This document shows positions 13,201 through 21,575 of a stretch of DNA of 64,000 nt, one piece after another. Every line of letters begins with the position of its first letter. Position 1 is the first letter of the stretch. The stretch comes from Couchioplanes caeruleus. GTDB taxonomy: Bacteria; Actinomycetota; Actinomycetes; Mycobacteriales; Micromonosporaceae. The translations under genes and the position numbers were made by a program. The stretch is taken from contig NZ_RJKL01000001.1 in the NCBI RefSeq assembly GCF_003751945.1, positions 6,572,001 through 6,636,000 on the forward strand, written 5' to 3'. Below the pieces are notes generated by a model. That model ran no database searches. It saw nothing but the letters and a program-made list of their open reading frames with translations, and was not told the DNA's origin.

Positions 13201-13464
13201 GTGACCGGGCCGGCCCAGTGTGCGGGGCACTACGCCAACGGCGACTGGGACTGCGTCGTCGAGACGCATCCCGAGGGGCTCAGCCTGTCCGTCGGGTCCG
13301 GACCCGGCTCCGCGCTGACCTGCTACGCGGACCTGCGGTTCGGCACCGAGGGCGTCGGGGTGCCGCGCACGGGCCGGTTCGTCCGCGACCCGGACACGGG
13401 TCGGGTCGAGCTGCTGCAGCTCGCCGGGCGGCTGCTCCGCCGCACCGGAACGACCGTGGGATGA
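4207..13464 (+). CDS. Non-ribosomal peptide synthetase C-A-T-E-C-A-T with fused PBP-type release domain
   Basis: The ATG at 4207 follows a GGGAGAG ribosome site; an upstream in-frame TTG at 4186 is less likely. Domains by residue (about 3085 total): condensation with PLSAGQQ and HHIIGDG (H near 180), adenylation ([10 protein letters not shown] near 652), carrier (LGGDS near 1050), epimerase ([10 protein letters not shown] near 1109, [10 protein letters not shown] near 1240), D-accepting condensation (PLTPMQSGM near 1575, SHHLLLDG near 1711), adenylation ([10 protein letters not shown] near 2180), carrier (LGGNS near 2570), then a serine beta-lactamase/PBP-like domain. The epimerase/condensation pair implies that the first module installs a D residue. 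I read the second A pocket as D-I-L-A-L-G-V-I-W-K, close to the published glycine pattern, and the first as D-L-G-T-S-G-A-V-D-K, not assigned. Its stop overlaps the MFS start (ATGA), indicating one operon. Confidence 0.97.
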   Translation: MELSPVAEDRLSALPEHLRALLMRQLAGAAQPVEEDRSISPASGDGAPPLSAGQQGLWFLTELDPGSVEYNAPRVLRLTGDLDVEALRAALDGVVVRHQALRTTIGEVEDRGVQVVHEPGRVPVEIVDLSDRAESERAAELDRCLEREGYTPFDLRRGPLFRVSLVRLAADDHVLILGLHHIIGDGWSIGILVDELNAGYAAHVRGEPAGLPDLPVQYADFAVWQQERMAGPEVTGQVDYWRRQLAGLPPVELPTDRPRPPVRGATGAVHQIAVPESLTRRLTELGTRSGATLFMTLVAASQLLFARYSGQRDIAVGSVTAGRGRVELEHLIGYFSNTVVLRSQVDETRSFADFLGDVRSTVLDAFANDEVPFQRLVDVLRPERDPGRPPLVQVMVNLQNAPDSKVELPGLRVTEITPPMHVAKLDVSFDFFLHDGALTGHVEYSTDLFDAATIERMSGHLLTLLDGIAARPDEAMSAVPMLTGPELHQLTTEWNGPTVEFAPSRCVHELFDEQAVRTPDAVAVSCAGEELTFAALAARANQLARHLMGLGAGPGTLVGVCVERGVDAMVALLGVLKAGAAFVPLDPDYPAQRLSMMLADAAAPVVVTTTAVLDRVAGHDATVVCLDRDRPVLDALPAGPPESGVTVDDLVYVIYTSGTTGKPKGVLINHRNVHHILRAWNARYGLDEIRGRCLSVASFGVDLFFGDFLFSALFGGELVVCPAEVVTDPPALVDLIAEVRPQILATTPSLARAITAELAWRGDVLESLRLLSLGAEGWLAGDCADLLEHIGPDTLVVNAYGATETTVDSTVFALRGDPVEPAGFVPIGKPMVNTSVYVVDPLRRPVPIGVAGELYIGGDGVAQGYWQRPELTAERFPRDVLGPGTGRFYRTGDVVRWRGDGNLEFLGRVDDQVKIRGFRVELGEVETALARHPEVAAAAAVARRGDSGHVRLVGYVVPAGSRAPDLAELRAFLTDHLPAQAVPSAIVALDALPMTPNGTLDRRALPAVDESEVDPSRRVPPRTPVEAVLVDVWAKVLGVEPDRIGVEDNFFHLGGDSILSLQVVSLARRSNLRLTTKQMFLRQTIAELAGEVTVLTAPDAEQRPVVGPVPLTPVQHWYFEEFPDAPGHFNQSLFLELDADVDADALRMAFAAVLDHHDALRIRAERVGGTWRQHNAAAVDRTVLETADLSALDDAAADEAMRAAIGAAQTGFDVRSGPLLRAVLFTLGGGRAPRLFLAAHHYVVDAVSWRVILADLDSGHRQAASGQRVDLGAKSTSFRDWAHRLTGLVAEGRFDPELDYWTQVEKATMDTPTLPVDHQGRNTVGSARTLTRRLSTDRTDALLRKVPEAYRTQVNDVLLSALARVLRDWTGGSVPVELEGHGREDLFGDVDLSRTVGWFTTVFPVALELPEGDDWGASLKTVKEQMRAVPSRGLGYGALRYLGEAGALGRGRQCQVGFNYHGRFDADTGDAGLFRGWCENPVPDRSPEQARQCLIEVTGMVRDGALEFGWEYSGNVHREETIVRLAEAFLAALEQIVEHCAQPGAGGCTPSDFPLARLDQATVDRIAGDGRSVEDIYPLTPMQSGMLFHSLDGDGGDMYLTHFAAVLDGVDDPHRLTDAFQRVVDRTPILRTAVTGSGTDVPLQVVHREVRLPLAHVDWSDLPEQEREARSRSLWESLPTLKLDLAEAPLMRLTIARLSQTSVQVFWSSHHLLLDGWSFADVLAQVFEEHAALSGAPAPAPKPRRPYRDYVRWLVEQDDAAAEAYWRRTMAGFTAATPLPFDRPLLDAHGARSSRDVNLRLPAESSRRLYQFAKSARLTVNTVVQGAWALLLARHSGESDVCFGATVSGRPADLPGADDIVGLFINTLPVRTTVDSGLDLVSWLRRMQDEQVDARQFEHVSLAQVRGWSEVPRDSGLFDSIVIFESFPYDRDAATRHGLVVRESTGAEETNYALALTAYTTDELHLRIGYDPHLFEPDTVERLAERLATVLDGFADHAGAPIARLPVLPAVERDVLLREWNATSRLSGQASTIELIERQAAATPEGTALVCGDAVLSYAELDARANRLAHHLVALGIGVEQVVALACPRTPELLVAMLAVLKTGATYLPLDLDHPPERLAFMVRDAAPVLALTGDSAVLDLPEGTPSLSLTDPDVVAALEGHPATKPDPSVPPGPENASYVLYTSGSTGRPKGVVVTRGNLRNFVLDMRDRTAMTPDDRLLAVTTVGFDIAHLELFVPLISGATVVLADKELVHDPQELRRVVHDEGVTVVQATPSLWRGVVEGAPDVLARVRVLVGGEALPADLAEALTAGSGSVTNVYGPTETTIWSTAAELARGATGAPPIGRPITNTRVYVLDAGLQPVPPGVPGELYIAGEGVARGYANRPGLTAGRFVADPFGPPAERMYRTGDVVRWRADGVLEFVGRVDDQVKIRGFRIELGEIETVLAVHPEVGSAVVVAREDRPGDKQLVAYFVSAGEAPPTATELKAYLQQYLPGYMVPAFLVAMEVFPLTPSGKVDRRALPAPGAAADVDAPRVAPRDDTEAALAAIWADVLGRPVDEIDVTGDFFALGGNSVSSVQVVYHARRAGWHIVPKDLFSHPTIERLATVVVPAAVPAVPEQRAPEQAGVEPADVGEARTTAPDRAADSAVSRDFLAARLAELARAHRVPGAQLAVRHQGQMIVVETGERVAGTGLPVTADTAFPVASLTKPVTALLVQMLAAEGRLDLDAPIGAYLPELSAASPVGRVTSRQVLSHTGGLVAAIDERVPSANRREWVERHCGETAVMHQPGTAFSYSDVGYVLAGRLVEVLTGMEWRTAVESMLLRPLGITAAYSAGPGGRPVAQGHVVQDRVLPVPDQSFSPLDEPAVALAASAADLVRLAGVHDLSASGVLDPAAAGAMLLDQTGDIAVGPFGLADGWGLGWSVFRGADGDWNGHDGSGDGTWSHLRFHRSSGTAVGLATNASTGLALWEDLLADLATAGIDVANHSMRTLPGSLAPVTGPAQCAGHYANGDWDCVVETHPEGLSLSVGSGPGSALTCYADLRFGTEGVGVPRTGRFVRDPDTGRVELLQLAGRLLRRTGTTVG
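12148..13464 (+). other. C-terminal PBP-type thioesterase-like region of the NRPS, with lipocalin-like tail
   Basis: After the last carrier domain and an Ala/Pro/Glu linker comes a domain with the serine beta-lactamase/PBP triad: S-L-T-K (Ser 2706, Lys 2709 of the NRPS), Y-S-D (Tyr 2795) and H-D-G (His 2936). The last about 90 residues (starting AGHYANGDW) look like the small beta-barrel found behind the catalytic domain in SurE-type peptide cyclases. That family releases peptides from the carrier, usually by head-to-tail cyclisation, and is known to prefer a D residue or glycine at the C-terminus. Most described members are separate proteins, so the fusion is notable. The alternative is an esterase or D-aminopeptidase; hydrolysis rather than cyclisation cannot be excluded. 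Confidence 0.8.
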
Positions 13465-14684
13465 CGATCGAGGCGAGTTCCGGTTCCGCGCCACCGTTGT
13501 CGCGCAACCGGAACTACCACGTGCTGTGGGGAAGTCAGCTGCTGTCCGAACTGGTCAGCCAGCTGTGCCTCATCGCCTTCCCGCTGATGGTGATGGCGGC
13601 GACCGGCTCCGCGCCCCAGATGGGAGCCGTCGCCGCCGTCATCGCGGCGGCGCACATGGCGGCCAACGTCCCTGCAGGCGTACTGGCGGACCGCTTCGAC
13701 CGCAAGCGGGTCATGCTGGTGTGCCAGTGCGTCCGCGCGGCGGCGATGGCGAGCCTTGTGGCCGCCCTGTTCTCCGGCCACTTCTCCCTGACACACGTGT
13801 TCCTGGTCGCGGTGGCGGAGGGTCTGCTGGGTGCGGCCTTCGACCCGGCCGAGCATGCCGCGCTGCCGCAGGTCGTACCCGAGTCGCAGCTGTCGGAGGC
13901 GGTGGCGCGCAACAGCGTGCGCCGCTATGTCGCCACGCTGCTGGGCCCGGCATCCGCGGGCTTCCTGTTCGCCGTCGATCCGAGAACCCCGTTCGCGGTC
14001 GCCGTCGTCCTGCTCGTGGCGTCCTGCGTCGCGTTGTGCTTGCTCCGCCTTCCCCGGCGGGAACCCGTGGGGAAGCCCAAGAAGGCGGGCATGCTCACCG
14101 ACGGGTTCCGGTGGGTGTGGGGGCACCGGGTGATCAGGCCGACGCTCGTCTGGCTGATGTGTTGCGAGTGGTTCATCTCCGCCCTGATCATCATCGTCCT
14201 GGCGGCCTCCGGCGAGGACGACATGGCCCCGGGCGAGCTGGGCGCGCTGATGACCGCGTTCGGCGTCGGCGGCCTGCTGGGCGCCGCGGTCGCGGGCCGG
14301 CTGCACGCCACGCTGCCCGCGTCCGCGGTCATCGTCGGATTCCCCTGGATCGGGGCGGGGTTGACGCTGGTGCTGGCGCTGGTGCCGACCGGACTGCTGA
14401 CCGGCATCATGCTCGGCGGGATCGCGTTCCTCATTCCCACGGCGTTCACGACGGTCATGTCCTACCAGCTCAGGGTCGCGCCCGACGAGCTGCGCGGCCG
14501 GCTGAGCGGTGTCGTCGGGCTGTTCGCGGGCGGCGCCGGTGCGATCGGGCCGCTGGTGGGCGGCCTGCTGATGGCGGACGGGGACAGCCGCGGCAGCCTG
14601 CTGGTCTGCTGCGCCTGTCTGGCCGCCGTCGCCGTGGGCACCACCCTCAGCCCCGCCCTGCGCCGGTTTCCCACGCTCAAGTGA
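13461..14684 (+). CDS. MFS exporter of the NRPS cluster
   Basis: A 407-residue protein with about 12 hydrophobic segments and the MFS loop motif as [11 protein letters not shown] near residue 75. The closest group by eye is the EntS-like MFS_3 family, which exports siderophores, macrolides and peptides. The ATG overlaps the NRPS stop by four bases, so it is translationally coupled, which points to export of, or self-resistance to, the peptide product. The gene ends inside a perfect hairpin. The substrate is inferred from position only. Confidence 0.92.
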   Translation: MTIEASSGSAPPLSRNRNYHVLWGSQLLSELVSQLCLIAFPLMVMAATGSAPQMGAVAAVIAAAHMAANVPAGVLADRFDRKRVMLVCQCVRAAAMASLVAALFSGHFSLTHVFLVAVAEGLLGAAFDPAEHAALPQVVPESQLSEAVARNSVRRYVATLLGPASAGFLFAVDPRTPFAVAVVLLVASCVALCLLRLPRREPVGKPKKAGMLTDGFRWVWGHRVIRPTLVWLMCCEWFISALIIIVLAASGEDDMAPGELGALMTAFGVGGLLGAAVAGRLHATLPASAVIVGFPWIGAGLTLVLALVPTGLLTGIMLGGIAFLIPTAFTTVMSYQLRVAPDELRGRLSGVVGLFAGGAGAIGPLVGGLLMADGDSRGSLLVCCACLAAVAVGTTLSPALRRFPTLK

Positions 14685-14714
14685 GGGGCCGCGGAGCGCG
14701 GCCCCTCACTTGAG
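14676..14714. terminator. Perfect 18-bp hairpin between convergent genes
   Basis: Arms CTCAAGTGAGGGGCCGCG and its exact complement are separated by the loop GAG. The left arm contains the last codon and stop of the MFS gene; the right arm ends 8 bases from the stop of the opposing glycosyltransferase. No T tract is present on either side. It probably works as a bidirectional terminator. Confidence 0.8.
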
Positions 14715-14721
14715 ACACCAT

Positions 14722-16299
14722 CTAGCTCCAGCATCCCTTTTCGCTCTTGGCAGTGATGGCCTCGGCCGTGTACGGGCACTGGAAGCCGATCCAGGTGAGC
14801 TTGGACCACAGCCGCGCCCACGGCTCGCGGGGATTGCGGCACACCAGGAACCCGGTTCCCCGGTCGGCGACGGGCAGGTCGGTCTCGAACGTGCCGCGGG
14901 GCTCACAGGTTGCGAACAGGGCGCCGAACGCGTCGCGGTTCACACCGACCGCGATGACCACATCCGTGTCGTCGGCGGGCCTGCCGAAGTCGGCGAAAGA
15001 GTTCTGTCCGCTGTAGACCGGTGGAAGCCCGTGCTCCGGCCCGTACCGGTCCAGGGCGCCCGCGAGGCCGTAGTGGTTGGCGTAGACGACGGCGTGCGTG
15101 CGCTCCTGCGGGGACAGCGACCGGTGGACGACGGCGACCTGCGCGGTCAGTTGGGGCCAGGCCGCCTGGTCGAGCTGGAAGACTCCGAGTTGCGTCAGCG
15201 CCGGGTTCGACCCATACACCGCGATCGGCAACACCGGCAGCATGAGCACGGCCGACATCACCGCGTTGCACGCCAGGGCGGTGCCGGCCAGCGAGCGACG
15301 GAACGTACTCGTCGCCCACTGCGCCACCACGACAGAACCCGCCGCCAGCAGCACCAACAGGAGACCGCCGGTGTACTCGGGCTTCCCGCCGATGACGATC
15401 AGCAGCACCACCATGAAGAGGTAGGCGACGCTGACCGATCGGTACGCCCGCCACTCCGCGCGGCGCAGCAGCGACACCAGCCCGGCGATCCAGACCGGAC
15501 CGAGGAACAGGCCGATCAGCAGCAGCTGGAACGGCACGAAGGCGACCCGGGAGTCGGCGCCCAGGGCCTTCGACAACGCGGCGCTCATCTCCAGGGCGGG
15601 CCAACCGTGCGTGATCTGCCACAGCACCGCCGGCGCCCCGATCAGCGTGGCGAGCCCGGCGCCCGCCCACAGGTGCCGGCTGCGCAGGACTTCTCGCGGC
15701 CCCGCCGACAGCACGCCCACCAACAGGGCGAGGAGCAACAGCACGATGAGGTGTTTGGCGAGTACGCCCACGCCGGTGACCGCGCCGATGGCCAGCCACA
15801 GCCGGGCGTCGCGGGTGCGCAACAAGCGGATCCACAGCCAGCCCAGCGCCACCCAGGTGACGAGGTCGGGACCGTTGGTGGTCAGCACGTGCCCCGCGTT
15901 GAGCGTGACCAACGACGCGCCCGTCGCGGCGGCGGCGAAGACCTGGGCACCGCCCCTGCCGCCGAGCTCGCGCGCGATGAGGCCCGCCACCCACACCACC
16001 ATGCAGGTCAGCAGCGCCGGTACCACGCGCAGCGCGGCCAGCGTGTCGCCGAACACCGTGGTCTCCACCCTGGCGATCAGCGAGACCAGCGGGGGCTGGT
16101 CGACGTACCCCCATGCCAGGTGCCACCCGGACACCCGGTTGTACAACTCGTCGACGTGATAGCCGTGCCGCCCCGACAGGGCGAGCAACACCACGCCCAC
16201 CGCGGCGGAGACGGCGAGCAACGGCCGCCGGTTCAGTACGGGAACCGCCGCTCGGCGGTCGTGAGTCGATGACGAAAGAACTGCAGTCAAGGTCGCCAC
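14722..16299 (-). CDS. GT39-type polytopic membrane glycosyltransferase (mannosyltransferase-like)
   Basis: About 525 residues from a GTG at 16299, preceded by an AAAGAG ribosome site; an earlier ATG at 16371 lacks one. There are roughly ten membrane segments. The first extracytoplasmic loop has the D-E pair (HVDELYNR) followed by YVDQPPL, the signature of the PMT/ArnT (GT-C) fold, which transfers a sugar from a polyprenyl-phosphate donor outside the membrane. A soluble C-terminal domain of about 130 residues ends in a conserved-looking Cys-rich tail (CRNPREPW, FQCPY). Next to an NRPS exporter, such enzymes mannosylate the exported peptide (known for the ramoplanin and mannopeptimycin families). 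The sugar and acceptor here are inference. It faces away from the hydroxylase across a 341-base gap. Confidence 0.88.
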   Translation of the reverse strand: MATLTAVLSSSTHDRRAAVPVLNRRPLLAVSAAVGVVLLALSGRHGYHVDELYNRVSGWHLAWGYVDQPPLVSLIARVETTVFGDTLAALRVVPALLTCMVVWVAGLIARELGGRGGAQVFAAAATGASLVTLNAGHVLTTNGPDLVTWVALGWLWIRLLRTRDARLWLAIGAVTGVGVLAKHLIVLLLLALLVGVLSAGPREVLRSRHLWAGAGLATLIGAPAVLWQITHGWPALEMSAALSKALGADSRVAFVPFQLLLIGLFLGPVWIAGLVSLLRRAEWRAYRSVSVAYLFMVVLLIVIGGKPEYTGGLLLVLLAAGSVVVAQWATSTFRRSLAGTALACNAVMSAVLMLPVLPIAVYGSNPALTQLGVFQLDQAAWPQLTAQVAVVHRSLSPQERTHAVVYANHYGLAGALDRYGPEHGLPPVYSGQNSFADFGRPADDTDVVIAVGVNRDAFGALFATCEPRGTFETDLPVADRGTGFLVCRNPREPWARLWSKLTWIGFQCPYTAEAITAKSEKGCWS

Positions 16300-16640
16300 G
16301 TATTCATACTCTTTCTGTCCGCGGGTTCGGTCATCGGGATTGTCTCCGGCGTATCGCGGGCGGACGACCATGTTGAATTATAGGAAAATCGTGGCCGCGC
16401 CTCGTGTGTGTGCCGCCGGCGGGCTGCCCGCGAACGTGTGTCTGATCGCTCACCGCACGTGCCCTCGACCGCCCAGTTTCACCCGTCGGTCAAAGAGATG
16501 GCTGTGCGCTGAGGTTTTCAGGATGCTCGATCCGAAGCATTCACCAGCAGTGGACCGAGGGGCCGGCACTCCGAGATTCATTCAATGCACGGGCGCGGTA
16601 CCGGCAAATCGTCGGTCGGCGCGACGAAAGGACGGTTTGC
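16300..16640. other. Divergent intergenic region (341 bases)
   Basis: It lies between the outward-facing glycosyltransferase and hydroxylase genes, so both promoters should be here. It is clearly less GC-rich than its flanks around 16370-16395 (GAATTATAGGAAAATC). I see no coding frame with a ribosome site and cannot assign a -35/-10 pair with confidence. Confidence 0.5.
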
Positions 16641-17600
16641 GTGAAAAGGCTTGTCATCGAACCGAACGAGCGCAGGCAGATCGAATGGTTGGTCGACGAC
16701 GTGCTCGAAGAGTACGGCCAGTGGGACCCGGTGCAGTTCGTCACGCACGCCAGGACGGTGGCGGAGTCGCTGCCCATTCGGGTCCGCCAGTTCCTGCGGC
16801 GGATACAGTCGGACGAGACGGACGTGGCGGTGCTGTCCGGGCTGCCGGTGAGCCAGGACCTCGAGCCCACCCCGACCGGCTGGGACATGGCACAGAAGAC
16901 CGGCGCCGGCTGTCGGGAGGAGGTCGTGCTCACGCTGTGCAGCGCCGCCCTCGGCGAGCCGTTCGCCTGGGGTAACCAGCAGGACGGCCGTATCGTGCAC
17001 GATGTGTGCCCGACGCCCGGCATGGAGCGCTCGGAGACCAGCGGCAGCAGCACCGCCCCGCTGTCGCTGCACACCGAGGACGCCTTCCACCAATGCCGCT
17101 GCGACTATGTGGCGCTCTACTGTCTGCGCAATCCCGATCGGATCGGCACGACCGTCGTGCGCGCCGACGGACTCAATCTGCCGGCGCGGCTGTCCGAGAT
17201 CCTGTCCGAGAAGAGATTCCGCCACCGCCCCGACCAGTCGCACATCGGGCCGCACGGGCATTCCGGTGGGGAGGCGGACCTGGACGCGATCCTGTTCGGC
17301 CCGGCCGACTCGCGCTACCTGCGAATCGACTTCGACGATACCTTCGCCGCGGAGGAGGACGACCACGTCGCACGGGAGGCCATCACCGAGCTGTACGGCT
17401 ACATGGGCGGCGCGCTGGAAAGGGTGGTCCTGGAGCCCGGCGACGCCATTTTCCTCGACAACTACCGCGTCGTACACGGGCGGGAACCGTTCGAGCCGCG
17501 CTACGACGGAAGCGACCGGTGGCTGAAGCGGGTCAACCTGATCCGCGACCTCCGCCGGGTGTTCGTCGCGACCGGAGCCCGGTCACGGGTCATCGCATGA
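16641..17600 (+). CDS. Fe(II)/2-oxoglutarate amino-acid beta-hydroxylase, AsnO/VioC/OrfP-like
   Basis: A 319-residue protein from a GTG with an AAAGGA site 8 bases upstream. The iron triad reads H-T-E (LSLHTEDAFH, near residue 148) and a distal His in DNYRVVHGRE (near 282), followed by the 2-oxoglutarate-binding Arg in the RWLKRVNLIRD region. The H-x-E form, rather than H-x-D, is typical of the clavaminate-synthase-like group that hydroxylates the beta carbon of free amino acids: AsnO (Asn), VioC and OrfP (Arg), MppO (enduracididine), GetI (citrulline). The expected job is making a beta-hydroxylated building block for the adjacent NRPS. The exact substrate cannot be read from the sequence; Asn- and Arg-type are both possible. 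It is the last recognisable gene of the cluster. Confidence 0.92.
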   Translation: MKRLVIEPNERRQIEWLVDDVLEEYGQWDPVQFVTHARTVAESLPIRVRQFLRRIQSDETDVAVLSGLPVSQDLEPTPTGWDMAQKTGAGCREEVVLTLCSAALGEPFAWGNQQDGRIVHDVCPTPGMERSETSGSSTAPLSLHTEDAFHQCRCDYVALYCLRNPDRIGTTVVRADGLNLPARLSEILSEKRFRHRPDQSHIGPHGHSGGEADLDAILFGPADSRYLRIDFDDTFAAEEDDHVAREAITELYGYMGGALERVVLEPGDAIFLDNYRVVHGREPFEPRYDGSDRWLKRVNLIRDLRRVFVATGARSRVIA

Positions 17601-18127
17601 ATTCGCTGTCAGCAGCCCGGGTGGAAGGAAAGGTATCGGTCGCGGGGGACCGGTGCCGGTAGCGTCCGGCGCCGGTGATCTACGAGTGACTCCACCCAGA
17701 TCTGGCCGCCGCGGTGTGCCGTTCTTCGGACTCGTCCTCGTGGATTGCCGGCGTGGTCGGCGGGAGACGGTAGCTGCACCCGACCCGCAGGACGGGTCGC
17801 AGCCGGGCCAGCAGTGTCCGGGCCAGGTCGCTGCCGGGGGCACTTCCACGGTGAGCCTGCGCTGGGGCGCGTGGCCGACGACCCGGCAGGACCTGGACCT
17901 CGTGGTGATGGCAAGCAACCGGCGACCGACCGGGCCCGGCGACTCCGCGATCGTGGCACAGTCGACGAATCCGCAGGCTGACGCCGCCGAGGCGCTGCCG
18001 CCGACCGAGCAGGTGACTCTGCTGTCCGCCTTCCAGCGGCGACGACTTCAACACGGGTTCGCTGGGTGAACCCCAGACCAATCTAGGGCCTGTCAATCGT
18101 TCTCGCTGGTTAGGCCCTCGCCCGTGT
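17601..18127. other. Gene-poor gap at the cluster/island border
   Basis: Overlapping frames run on both strands, including a plus frame of 138 codons ending at 18069, but none has a ribosome site or a family I recognise. It may be a decayed gene. An imperfect hairpin sits at about 18085-18118 (arms AGGGCCT and AGGCCCT, 20-base loop). Confidence 0.4.
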
Positions 18128-18160
18128 CGAGGTGACCGGTATTGAACCGACGACCTCTTC
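18128..18160 (-). other. tRNA 3'-half-like fragment, possible attachment-site relic
   Basis: Read on the minus strand the bases give GAAGAGGTC, then a T-arm-like CGGTTCAATACCGG and an acceptor-like TCACCTCGAC. This matches the layout of variable loop, T-arm (TTCRANY loop) and acceptor 3' side. No matching 5' acceptor, D-arm or anticodon arm follows upstream, so it is not a working tRNA. It lies directly before the recombinase fragment, as expected for an att scar. Confidence 0.5.
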
Positions 18161-18231
18161 TTGCCGACCGTCACGGTCCTGGGCTTGTCAAGATCGGCGC
18201 CACTCACAGCGACCTCGGGCGGGCGCCTCGG

Positions 18232-18906
18232 CGCAGCATGCGACCGTATCTGTTCCGCGGCCTCATCACCTGCGGGCTCTGCGGACGCAGCATGGTCGGC
18301 AACCCGAACCACGGCCGGCTGTACTACCGCTGCAAGGCATCCCGCGACTTCGTCCGGCAACACGAGGTCGCCCATCCGCCGGTGCTGTACCTCCGCGAGG
18401 ACGCCATCGTCGAGCCGATCGATCGCTTCCTCCACCAAGAGCTGACCGGTGGCACCCTCACTGCGAACCTCCGGAGCCTCGCCGACGCTCACTACCGCGC
18501 CCAGCTCGCTGCGCACAAGGCTCAGGACGAGAGCGACCAGCTCCGGCGAACAATCACCGAGTGCGACACCAAGATCGAGCGCTACCGGGCCGCCCCGGAG
18601 GCGGGCAGCGACCCCGCCCTGATCGCCGGATGGATCAGCGAGACGTCCGCCGTCCAGGCTGCCGCCACCGCGGCACTGCGCGCCAGTGCGACACCACCGC
18701 AACGCCTCAACGAAGATCAAATAAGCGCGATCGTGGAAGGTCTCGGTAGCCTTCTCGGAGTCCTCCGCGAGGCTGATCCCCGCGACAAGGCGGAGCTGTA
18801 CAGCCGTATCGGGCTCAGGATGACCTTCAAACCGGGCGCAAAGACACTGAAGGCCGAGATCATGTCTTCCGATCTCGGCCGTGTGCTTAATGTGTGTCCG
18901 AGGGGG
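18232..18906 (+). pseudogene. Large serine recombinase, C-terminal fragment
   Basis: The frame starts abruptly at RPYLFRGLITC, normally the junction of the recombinase domain with the zinc ribbon. It then shows CGLCGRSM...YYRC, the HPPVLYLRED segment, a coiled-coil-like stretch of about 100 residues and a C-terminal tail. The catalytic N-terminal resolvase domain (Ser nucleophile, Arg residues) and the DNA-binding recombinase domain are absent, about 300 residues short. The frame stays open to 19206, but the region beyond about 18900 has no family resemblance. It is inactive, and the remnant of an integrated element. Confidence 0.82.
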
Positions 18907-18925
18907 GACACGAACCATTACCCCA

Positions 18926-19400
18926 TACTTGCCGTCCGTGGACATGGACGTCCTGCTGGCGTAGCCACCAATAGCCGGGACGACGGACCCCGAGGGTGGC
19001 CGCGAAGCGCGGCCGGCCGAGACGCAGAGGCGGCAGCGGAACAGCCGCCCGCTGTACGGGCATCGCGATGGATGCCCGGCGGCGTTCCGATGGCCACGAC
19101 CACGCCCGAATGTGCGCGACCGTGTCCCCGAGACCCGGCCACCATGGCGCCGACTGCCCTTGATCACGATGGCGGGAACCGGCCATCATCCATGCCCCGC
19201 TGCTGACCAGACTGGGATCCATGATCACAGCCATCCGGATCACGATGGAGCGAATAATAGTAGTATTCGACACAGGATCACCCAAAGGGGTCTCGGCCGA
19301 GTTACCGAAGGCGCTCCACCGGGGATCTGAACCGTCAGCCCAGACGGCGGGTTCCCTGACCAGTCGCCGGCGTACCGACGTGAGACAGGAGCCGGCAGCG
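18926..19400. other. Non-coding stretch upstream of the defence gene, with an AT-rich inverted repeat
   Basis: No supported gene. At 19251-19269 there is an inverted repeat CGAATA-7-TATTCG in a locally AT-rich patch, about 130 bases before the next start codon. It may be a promoter/operator for the downstream nuclease; it contains a -10-like TAATAG but no clear -35. Confidence 0.35.
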
Positions 19401-21575
19401 GTGGAGACACAGGTCCGAACGCCGCAGATGGTGTTCATGCAGCCGCAACGGTTGATCGTCCCGCTGTTCCAGCGCCCCTACGTGTGGAACGAGGAAAACC
19501 AGTGGGAGCCACTCTGGACGGACGTGATCCGCGTAGCGCAGCGGCTGCTTGACGACCCGCAGGGACGACACCAGCCGCACTTCTTGGGCGCCGTCGTGCT
19601 GCAGCAGTCACAGAATCCGGTCGGCACCATGCAGGAGCGCACCATCATCGATGGCCAACAGCGGCTCACCACCCTGCAGCTTCTGTTGGATGCGCTACAC
19701 GCGGAGTTGCATGGCGTGGGCGCGGAGCAGCCCGCCATGCGAATCGAGGCGCTGGTCATGAACGCGCGCCCGTTCTGGGAGCGCCCGGAGGACCGGTTCA
19801 AGGTGTGGCCAACGAACCGCGACCGGGCCGCCTTCAACGCCGTCATGGCAGTCGATCCGCCGCTGACCTACGGGGAGCTTCAACACCGTGACAGCCGACT
19901 GGTCCAAGCGCACGAGTACTTCAGCCAACGTGCCCGGGAATGGCTGCAGGCCGACCACCAGCAGATCCAGGCACGGGCCGGCGCCATCGAGCGCGCGGTC
20001 CGCGAGCTGATGCACATGGTCGTCATCGACCTGACCGCGGATGAGAACGCACAGGAAATTTTCGAGACGCTGAACGCCCGAGGCGCCCAGCTGACCGCGG
20101 CAGACTTGATCAAAAACTTCATCTTCCAGCGACTGAACGAGTCAAGCGTCGACGTCGAGGCAACGTACGAGCGGTACTGGAAGGAGTTCGAGACCGGGTT
20201 CTGGGAGACCGAGATCAGTGCCGGACGCGTCCGGCACCCCCGTTCCTCGATGTTCCTCAATCATTGGCTGATCGCTCGGACCGGCGAAGAGATCTTGGCT
20301 CGCGAGGTCTTCTACCGCTTCAAGCGGTACGCCGACTTCGAGTCAGGCATGACCATGCTCGAACTCCTCGGCCAGCTCCACAACACCGCGGAGGTCTACC
20401 GACGGTTCGTCACGGCGGCCGGCCAGCTGACCGGCCCGGTGGACCGGCTGGGATTGTTCGCCTACCGCACGGGGGTCCTCGAGAGCGAGGTCATCAAGCC
20501 GCTCGTGCTGTTCCTCCTCGACCCGAACGACACTGCGGTTCCCCCAACGCAGGTCACCAAGGCCCTGGACGTCATGGAGAGCTGGATGGTACGGCGGATG
20601 CTGGTCCGCGCCAGTACCAAGTCGTACACGCAGGTCATCGCCGAGCTCATCGCGCACGTACGCAAGTCCGGGCGCCAGGCCGCCGGTGATCTCATCGAGG
20701 ACTACCTACGCCAGCAGGCCGGAGCCAACTGGTACTGGCCGGACGACGACGAGGTACGCGGCGCGCTACGCGCCCTCGCCGCCTACCGCCGGCTCTCCCG
20801 GTCCCGGCTACGCATGACACTCGAAGCCATCGAAGACCACGAGCGTGGATGGCGAGGTGACCAGATTGGCCTCGGCGGCGAACGGGTCGCACGCGCGAAG
20901 TACGCCATCGAGCACATCATGCCTCGTCGCTGGCAGACGCATTGGCCGCTGACCGAGGGGCAGACGGCAGCCGAACGCGAGGCTCTGATCGACACCATCG
21001 GCAACCTCACCCTGCTCACCGGCAGGTTGAACAGCAAGGTGTCCAACGGCCCGTGGATCGGCCCGGAAGGCAAGCGCACCGCCCTGCACGGGCATGACGT
21101 CCTACTGCTGAACCGAAGACTCCTCGAACACGACGAGGTGTGGAACGACGATCGCGTGCGGGCCCGCACCGATCAGCTCATCCGTCTCATACTCGACATC
21201 TGGCCGGTGCCCGAGGGGCACAAGTCCCAAGCCACGGGCACCGCACAGACCCCCAGCCGGAAAGTCGAGCTGACCGACCTGATCGGAGCGGGTCTCCTCG
21301 AGGAAGGTGCCACGCTGCACGCGAAACGGCGTCGGGTCGCGGACCGCACCGCGACCGTGCTGCCGGACGGCGCACTCGATGTTGACGGCGTCCGCCATGA
21401 AACCCCGTCGGGCGCGGCTCGCGCCGTGTCGGGCAAGGGCGAGCACGGCTGGTCGTTCTGGCTTGTCGATCCGAGAAGCCGCCGCAGCCTCCACGACATT
21501 CGGCAGGAGTACATCGACCAGCGGGAGGTTGACGCGGACGCGGACGAGCCACCCGACGAGGATGACGAGGACTGA
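19401..21575 (+). CDS. GmrSD-like (DUF262/DUF1524) type IV restriction protein with RAMA-like C-terminal domain
   Basis: I chose the GTG at 19401 because AGGAG lies 9 bases upstream; an ATG at 19221 would add 60 residues without resemblance. The protein is about 724 residues. The N-terminal DUF262 half has FQRPYVWN, FLGAVVLQQ and the DGQQRLTTLQ motif, followed by DENAQEIFETLNARG. The C-terminal DUF1524 half has an HNH-type core, YAIEHIMPRRW, then IGNLTLLTGRLNSKVSN. Both halves of the two-subunit GmrS/GmrD enzyme are therefore in one chain, as in single-chain Eco94GmrSD-type enzymes that cut modified phage DNA using NTP. The last about 100 residues (LTDLIGAGLLEEGATL, SGAARAVSGKGEHGWSFW) resemble a RAMA domain, probably a reader of modified DNA, and end in an acidic tail. 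It stands alone in the island and appears intact. Confidence 0.9.
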   Translation: METQVRTPQMVFMQPQRLIVPLFQRPYVWNEENQWEPLWTDVIRVAQRLLDDPQGRHQPHFLGAVVLQQSQNPVGTMQERTIIDGQQRLTTLQLLLDALHAELHGVGAEQPAMRIEALVMNARPFWERPEDRFKVWPTNRDRAAFNAVMAVDPPLTYGELQHRDSRLVQAHEYFSQRAREWLQADHQQIQARAGAIERAVRELMHMVVIDLTADENAQEIFETLNARGAQLTAADLIKNFIFQRLNESSVDVEATYERYWKEFETGFWETEISAGRVRHPRSSMFLNHWLIARTGEEILAREVFYRFKRYADFESGMTMLELLGQLHNTAEVYRRFVTAAGQLTGPVDRLGLFAYRTGVLESEVIKPLVLFLLDPNDTAVPPTQVTKALDVMESWMVRRMLVRASTKSYTQVIAELIAHVRKSGRQAAGDLIEDYLRQQAGANWYWPDDDEVRGALRALAAYRRLSRSRLRMTLEAIEDHERGWRGDQIGLGGERVARAKYAIEHIMPRRWQTHWPLTEGQTAAEREALIDTIGNLTLLTGRLNSKVSNGPWIGPEGKRTALHGHDVLLLNRRLLEHDEVWNDDRVRARTDQLIRLILDIWPVPEGHKSQATGTAQTPSRKVELTDLIGAGLLEEGATLHAKRRRVADRTATVLPDGALDVDGVRHETPSGAARAVSGKGEHGWSFWLVDPRSRRSLHDIRQEYIDQREVDADADEPPDEDDED

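Noticed and set aside
12148..13464. Resistance beta-lactamase gene fused by annotation error
   Set aside because: The frame is continuous with the carrier domain, has a normal linker and a lipocalin-like tail, and no start or ribosome site of its own; release domain is the better reading.
14710..16272. Plus-strand 520-codon ORF opposite the membrane glycosyltransferase
   Set aside because: Gln/His/Arg-rich shadow; the minus strand has membrane segments and GT39 motifs.
17653..18069. Plus-strand 138-codon ORF after the hydroxylase
   Set aside because: No recognisable family, no ribosome site, and competing frames on the other strand; described only as a possible decayed gene.
18893..18925. 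Second tRNA-like or att-like segment (GTGTCC-6-GGACAC with GGTTCG on the minus strand)
   Set aside because: The T-loop position 58 is not A and no other tRNA feature follows; it is as likely a small hairpin at the end of the recombinase relic.
17680..19167. Minus-strand 495-codon frame across the island border
   Set aside because: It is the complement of the serine-recombinase fragment and of a gene-poor gap; no family motif or ribosome site.
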